Origin: an uncultured Bacilli bacterium
Lineage (GTDB): Bacteria; Bacillota_I; Bacilli_A; RF39; UBA660
Assembly: GCA_947629285.1 (NCBI GenBank)
Contig: CANRDA010000032.1
Span: 1 to 10,139 of the forward strand
DNA length: 10,139 nt
Direction of reading: 5' to 3'
Below the pieces are notes generated by a model. It was not told where the DNA came from. It ran no database searches and saw nothing but the letters and a program-made list of their open reading frames with translations. This document shows, one piece after another, positions 7,132 to 10,139 of the stretch. The number at the start of each line of letters is the position of its first letter. Positions within the stretch are counted from its first letter, which is position 1. A program made the position numbers and the translations under genes.

Positions 7132-8903
7132 TCTATCACCTCTATAACATTATTTTTATTTTCATAATTTTCTATATCTAATTTGTATGTTTTATTACCA
7201 TTTTCATCTTCATTTAAAAGTTCAAATCCTTGTAAATCATAAAAATCTTTAACCATTTTATTTTTTAAAGTTGGATAGTAATAACCATATATAGTTTTAA
7301 TTCCTTTTTCTTTTGCTTTTTCAACTAGTTTATCCATCATGGCTACTTCCATATTTCTTTTTAAGACTCTACAGCTCATAATCCATAAATCAATGTGTAG
7401 TTCATCATCTTTTATCTTACCTATTACAACAGATATAACTCCGTTATCACCAAATATATCTTCTAACTTACCATATATTTTTATATATTCATCGCTGTTA
7501 TAAACACTTTCTATATCAGCAAGTGAATATCTTTTAGTAGTTAGATTAAATTGATTACTCTTATTACTTAACTGTGAAATTCTCTCTAAGTAAATTGGCT
7601 TAAATGATGTTATTTCTGCTTTCATATTAAGTGATTTTAAATAATCTTCATAATTATCAAATGTAGACATCATCTGACTTCTTTTAGCATTATCTTTATA
7701 TAAATCACTTTTCTTTAAATCCTCTTTTGAAAAGTTGGTAACTTCAAAATATCCATTGTGATCTATATTTCTTATATAATTTTCTGGAATATCTATATTA
7801 GGTACTGCAATTCCTTCTATATAATCTTTAACTACTTTTCTTTCTGCAGGATTATCGTCTACAAATACAAAACTATCCGCACCTAAATTAAGTTCTTCTG
7901 ATATATCTTTAATATTCATGTTCTTAGGATTCCAGTTTGCTTTAATAATTATAAAATCATCAGGTTTTAATTCTCCTCCTGGATGATTTAATCCAGCTAT
8001 TGCATTTTCATATTCATTTTTTGAATTAATATTTAAAATAACGCCTAAACTCTTTTGGTCTTTTAAATATTTTTGAAATTCTAAATATACTTGTCCACTT
8101 GGAATCTCAGGCCCAATAGCAAGGTTTTCAACACCATCATCACCTACTATGCCACCCCATAAAGTATTATCTAAATCTAGTACCAAAGCCTTTTTATTTT
8201 TACCATAAATAGACTTTATAATATTAGATAGATTAAATGATAAATAAGGTATTGCAGGTACTTCTAGTGCATATTTATACATATGCCAGTAAAACTGATT
8301 AGCCCACCTATCAAGTCCATAGCAAGATGATATATAGTTTATATCGTTTATAAAAAAATTACTATGACTATTTGCGTAATCATAAAATTTTTGATTAAGT
8401 TTAGTAATATAATTTATATATCCATGTATATCACTTGCATCCTTATTACCGAGCAAGCGGTAATAAGGATATTCAAAATTATTTTGAATAATCGTCGCAT
8501 TGAATTTTAGAAAAAGTGTATCCCAAATTTTTTCAAATTTACTATATTCACTCTCTAACTTTTTATTTATATCATCTTCTTCATCATACATTGATGGATA
8601 ATTTATTATATTTCTATTTGTTGTATGTATATATATTATATCAGGATTAAAATTATCTAATTCATCATTCCCAAAGATTGCATCTTCGTAGTATTTATTG
8701 TACTCAGATTCATAAAAATTAGGTTTTATTCCTTGATTTAATAAAAATATCTCTAACATATTTTTAATCTCACTAGTAGTTGAGCCACCAAGTATTGCAA
8801 CATTCTTTTCTATTAATCCAGGTTTTAATAGAAGTTCACGTTTTATTTTCTTTTTGTTTTTTATTAAATAATCCACATCAAATGGATATTCTAATTCTAC
8901 CAT
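7128..8903 (-). CDS. FkbH-like HAD-IIIC protein with C-terminal GNAT domain (acyl-ACP loading)
   Basis: Characterised FkbH enzymes take 1,3-bisphosphoglycerate, remove phosphate and load glyceryl on a carrier protein. This protein has 591 residues: an N-terminal SGNH-like domain (VAILGGST, about 35-42), a HAD domain with motif I LDLDNTLWGG (Asp243, Asp245), Ser294 in NINSKNE, Lys321 and FVDDNPAER (Asp349, Asp350), and a GNAT-like domain from about 430 with SNQFNLTTKRYS and MSCRVLKR. Cys511 is a candidate for the acyl-enzyme cysteine reported in the family. I chose ATG at 8903, with GGGTGA upstream. The longer frame opening at TTG 8948 would start inside the -35 box. It is coupled to acp by a 4-base overlap and heads the operon with MBOAT and SGNH genes. 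The actual substrate (glyceryl or other) is inferred, not shown. Confidence 0.88.
   Translation of the reverse strand: MVELEYPFDVDYLIKNKKKIKRELLLKPGLIEKNVAILGGSTTSEIKNMLEIFLLNQGIKPNFYESEYNKYYEDAIFGNDELDNFNPDIIYIHTTNRNIINYPSMYDEEDDINKKLESEYSKFEKIWDTLFLKFNATIIQNNFEYPYYRLLGNKDASDIHGYINYITKLNQKFYDYANSHSNFFINDINYISSCYGLDRWANQFYWHMYKYALEVPAIPYLSFNLSNIIKSIYGKNKKALVLDLDNTLWGGIVGDDGVENLAIGPEIPSGQVYLEFQKYLKDQKSLGVILNINSKNEYENAIAGLNHPGGELKPDDFIIIKANWNPKNMNIKDISEELNLGADSFVFVDDNPAERKVVKDYIEGIAVPNIDIPENYIRNIDHNGYFEVTNFSKEDLKKSDLYKDNAKRSQMMSTFDNYEDYLKSLNMKAEITSFKPIYLERISQLSNKSNQFNLTTKRYSLADIESVYNSDEYIKIYGKLEDIFGDNGVISVVIGKIKDDELHIDLWIMSCRVLKRNMEVAMMDKLVEKAKEKGIKTIYGYYYPTLKNKMVKDFYDLQGFELLNEDENGNKTYKLDIENYENKNNVIEVIE
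8439..8470 (-). repeat. 12-bp perfect inverted repeat inside the FkbH-like gene
   Basis: ATCCTTATTACC (8439-8450) and GGTAATAAGGAT (8459-8470) are perfectly complementary around an 8-base loop. It encodes the YPYYRLLGNKD stretch, a fairly conserved part of the family, using CGC and CTC codons that look unusual for this AT-rich gene. There is no T run after it, so it is not a terminator. It may be chance or an mRNA structure. Confidence 0.5.
8470..8490 (-). repeat. 21-bp near-perfect palindrome beside the inverted repeat
   Basis: TATTCAAAAT and ATTTTGAATA flank a single central T, so ten bases pair on each side. It touches the neighbouring 12-bp inverted repeat, and both lie in the coding region for the N-terminal domain. 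It is AT-rich, so chance is quite possible. Confidence 0.4.
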
Positions 8904-8919
8904 CCTATCACCCATAAAC

Positions 8920-8948
8920 ATTATAACAAAAGATACTTTTATTTTCAA
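8920..8948 (-). promoter_or_regulatory. Promoter of the fkbH-like / acp / MBOAT / SGNH operon
   Basis: The minus strand shows TTGAAA (8948-8943), a 17-base spacer and TATAAT (8925-8920), with TG one base before (TGTTATAAT). The ATG at 8903 lies only 16 bases after the -10, so the leader is about ten bases and starts at the GGGTGA ribosome site. This box set overlaps the region driving acpS on the other strand. Confidence 0.82.
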
Positions 8949-8965
8949 TAAAATTATTGTATAAT
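8937..8965 (+). promoter_or_regulatory. Probable acpS promoter
   Basis: TATAAT at 8960-8965 is a perfect -10 on the plus strand, 23 bases before the acpS ATG. No good -35 stands at 17 bases (TTTTAT at 8937-8942 is the best aligned). The element overlaps the divergent promoter of the FkbH operon. GGAGA at 8978-8982 is the ribosome site. Confidence 0.55.
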
Positions 8966-8988
8966 CTAGTTAGAGTTGGAGAGATAAT

Positions 8989-9300
8989 ATGAATATAGGA
9001 TGCGATATTGTTGAAAACAAAAGACTTATGAATAAAGATGACAGATTTATAGATTTAGTACTAACTAAAGCTGAACAATTAGAGTATAAAAAAAGAGGAT
9101 TACTTTATTTATGTGGAAGATTTGCAGCAAAAGAAGCAATAATGAAAGCAATGCCTAATACTAAAGAATATAATTTTTTAGACTTTGAGATACTTACAAA
9201 TAGTGATGGTAGTGCGTGCGTTACTAGATTTAATAATATAAAAGTTACTATATCTCATGAAAAAAAATATACAATTGCTTTTGCAATTGTATATAAATAA
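8989..9300 (+). CDS. acpS: Holo-[acyl-carrier-protein] synthase (AcpS)
   Basis: This enzyme moves 4'-phosphopantetheine from coenzyme A to the serine of apo-ACP. The motifs are in place: GCDIVENKR with Asp6 (metal), CGRFAAKEAIMK with Glu49, and VTISHEKKYTIAFAIV with His90 at the C-terminus. At 103 residues it is somewhat shorter than the usual 115-125. The shortfall appears in the loop between the KEA helix and the SHE strand. The ATG at 8989 has GGAGA six bases upstream. It is divergent from the FkbH/ACP operon, so its likely customer is the carrier protein at 6892-7131, though it may be the only AcpS of the cell and serve fatty acid synthesis too. Its last codons form a hairpin that fits a terminator for the converging gene. 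Its stop is directly followed by that gene's stop. Confidence 0.93.
   Translation: MNIGCDIVENKRLMNKDDRFIDLVLTKAEQLEYKKRGLLYLCGRFAAKEAIMKAMPNTKEYNFLDFEILTNSDGSACVTRFNNIKVTISHEKKYTIAFAIVYK
9260..9294 (-). terminator. Terminator for the converging acyltransferase gene, embedded in acpS
   Basis: A perfect 12-base stem (9267-9278 with 9283-9294) has a 4-base loop. On the minus strand it is followed by seven further T bases (9266-9260), a standard intrinsic terminator for transcription from the right. On the plus strand no T run follows directly, so it would act poorly for acpS. It lies wholly within the last codons of acpS, which encode the conserved YTIAFAIVYK end. Confidence 0.72.
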
Positions 9301-9996
9301 CTATTTTGTATAAATTATATTTAACCTTATTAAACTTTTAATTTTTTTAATAAAATATTCTACTATTAAAATTGCTAATATTATCACTATAGCACATAAA
9401 AATCCAAATGATAAATTATTATTATATTTATATAATATTGGAAATCTATTCATAATCGGATAAATAATCAAATTTAAAATAATCATATGATAAATCATAA
9501 TATTCATTGTATGTCCGCCAAGATAGGACAACAACGTATTAAATAATTTAAAATATCTTGAAATTATAATCGATATACAAACATACATAAATATTCCACT
9601 TAGTGCGCCTACATAAAATAATGAAAAATTTGAATAAACACCTGTACTTAAATTAATATCTCCATTATATTTAATGCATATAATATTTATAATAAAGCTA
9701 ATTACTAATATTAAATTAACTTTCAAAGTACTAATTCTTTCTATATTGAATATTTTTGAATTTGATGTTAAATTTCCAAGTGCATAAAATGAAACGCATA
9801 TTAAACTTGTATCTAAATTCCAAGGTAAAAGTATAGGAGAAATTTTATTTAAAAATATACCTAATATTAATAGTGTTAAAGAATAAATAAATGTTTGGAT
9901 TTTATTTTTTGATATTTTTTCTATTAAATAATATAGTATACAAACTATAAATAAACTTGTTAAAAACCATAGGGCATTATTAGAAATATCAAGCAA
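9301..9996 (-). CDS. Acyltransferase-3 (OafA-like) membrane protein, C-terminal part; upstream frame broken
   Basis: This is the rear portion of a polytopic acyltransferase-3 protein, a family that O-acetylates or otherwise acylates envelope sugars. The frame has about seven hydrophobic segments. NALWFLTSLFIVCILYYLI matches the conserved mid-protein LWFL motif, and LGGHTMNIMIYHM matches the C-terminal motif of the family. Full members have about 330-360 residues and begin with a helix bearing a key His. That half is missing here. The TTG at 9996 has no good ribosome site. In frame it can be extended only to 10020, where TAG (10021-10023) stops it at an 8-base G tract. Changing the tract by one base opens longer frames upstream. 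It is either a phase-variable gene in the off state, a pseudogene, or a sequencing error in a homopolymer. The strand is opposite to acpS and converges with it. Confidence 0.7.
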   Translation of the reverse strand: MLDISNNALWFLTSLFIVCILYYLIEKISKNKIQTFIYSLTLLILGIFLNKISPILLPWNLDTSLICVSFYALGNLTSNSKIFNIERISTLKVNLILVISFIINIICIKYNGDINLSTGVYSNFSLFYVGALSGIFMYVCISIIISRYFKLFNTLLSYLGGHTMNIMIYHMIILNLIIYPIMNRFPILYKYNNNLSFGFLCAIVIILAILIVEYFIKKIKSLIRLNIIYTK

Positions 9997-10013
9997 AACA
10001 CGTCCAGATTCTA

Positions 10014-10021
10014 CCCCCCCC
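10014..10021 (-). repeat. 8-base G tract (C8 on plus strand) at the frame break of the acyltransferase gene
   Basis: Eight G bases on the minus strand stand where the acyltransferase frame is interrupted. I see no other G or C run longer than about four in this AT-rich window. With nine (or six) G the frame upstream, reading YSLYGIFYSRYRGG, joins to VESGRVLLDIS and NALWFLT. With seven G a frame from ATG 10045 (MESFILGIGG) joins instead. With the eight given, both stop soon. This is the form of a contingency tract. Confidence 0.65.
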
Positions 10022-10061
10022 TATACCTAGAATAAAAGATTCCATATAAACTATATTTTAC

Positions 10062-10090
10062 ATTATAAATTTGAAAAATAATATAACCAA
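10062..10090 (-). promoter_or_regulatory. Possible promoter ahead of the broken acyltransferase frame
   Basis: TTGGTT (10090-10085), a 17-base spacer and TATAAT (10067-10062) lie on the minus strand, with an ATG at 10045 exactly 16 bases later, as for the FkbH operon. There is no TG extension and no clear ribosome site. The same bases could instead be coding for the missing part of the acyltransferase, so this is only a candidate. Confidence 0.3.
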
Positions 10091-10139
10091 CTTTTTGCAA
10101 AATAATTTGACTTAATTATTTGTAAATTATTTTAACTTT

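Larger units (their letters stand above)
9997..10139. other. Right-edge segment without an intact gene
   Basis: All three minus-strand frames that reach position 10139 carry stops, including TAA at 10118-10116 in the frame that best continues the acyltransferase (after it, LSQIILQKVGYIIFQIYN). It holds the G tract and a candidate promoter. It may be decayed coding sequence of the acyltransferase N-terminal half or an intergenic region. The window ends too soon to decide. Confidence 0.45.

Noticed and set aside
8439..8470. Terminator inside the FkbH-like gene
   Set aside because: No T run follows the stem on either strand and the reading frame is intact and conserved through it.
8904..8948. 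Longer FkbH-like start at TTG 8948 (15 extra residues)
   Set aside because: That TTG is the first half of the TTGAAA -35 box, and the ATG at 8903 has a good GGGTGA ribosome site and the family-like N-terminus.
4314..8948. True dltABCD operon
   Set aside because: No DltA adenylation enzyme is present. The loader is FkbH-like and the MBOAT is longer and AlgI-like, so only the logic is shared.

Overview
This is a very AT-rich stretch of bacterial chromosome. It has Bacillota-type Shine-Dalgarno sites (AGGAGG, AGGTGA), TGTTATAAT extended -10 boxes and the standard code: Trp is TGG, and TGA, TAG and TAA all serve as stops. The ParE/ParC topoisomerase pair is of the Firmicutes kind. A low-GC Bacillota is the best fit, perhaps one of the uncultured gut Bacilli or Clostridia. 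I cannot place it more exactly.

Region 1 (1-2219, minus strand): the first 84 codons of parC and all of parE (topoisomerase IV), with a clear promoter in front of parE. Region 2 (2222-4297, minus): a three-gene operon with its own promoter and terminator. It encodes a one-pass membrane protein with an Asn/Asp/Glu-rich repeat tail, a four-pass CNNM/DUF21-like membrane protein, and a prepilin-like protein ending in Ig-like domains. Region 3 (4314-8948, minus): a tight four-gene operon encoding an FkbH-like HAD-IIIC protein, an acyl carrier protein, an AlgI-type MBOAT O-acyltransferase and a membrane-anchored SGNH protein. Region 4 (8949-9300, plus): acpS, divergent from that operon and sharing a 40-85 bp promoter zone with it. 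Region 5 (9301-10139, minus): the C-terminal part of an acyltransferase-3 membrane protein. Its upstream frame breaks at an 8-base G tract.

How the genes may work together: AcpS would add 4'-phosphopantetheine to Ser39 of the carrier protein. FkbH would load it with an acyl group; glyceryl from 1,3-bisphosphoglycerate is the known chemistry of the family. MBOAT would move that group across the membrane, and the SGNH protein would place it on an extracytoplasmic polymer. The layout matches the Dlt D-alanylation relay (loading enzyme, carrier, MBOAT, SGNH), with FkbH in the DltA position. This is the strongest candidate for a poorly described system. The acyltransferase-3 fragment with its G tract may be a phase-variable second envelope acyltransferase, or simply a decayed gene. 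The start of the gene lies off the window edge or is lost, so this cannot be settled here.
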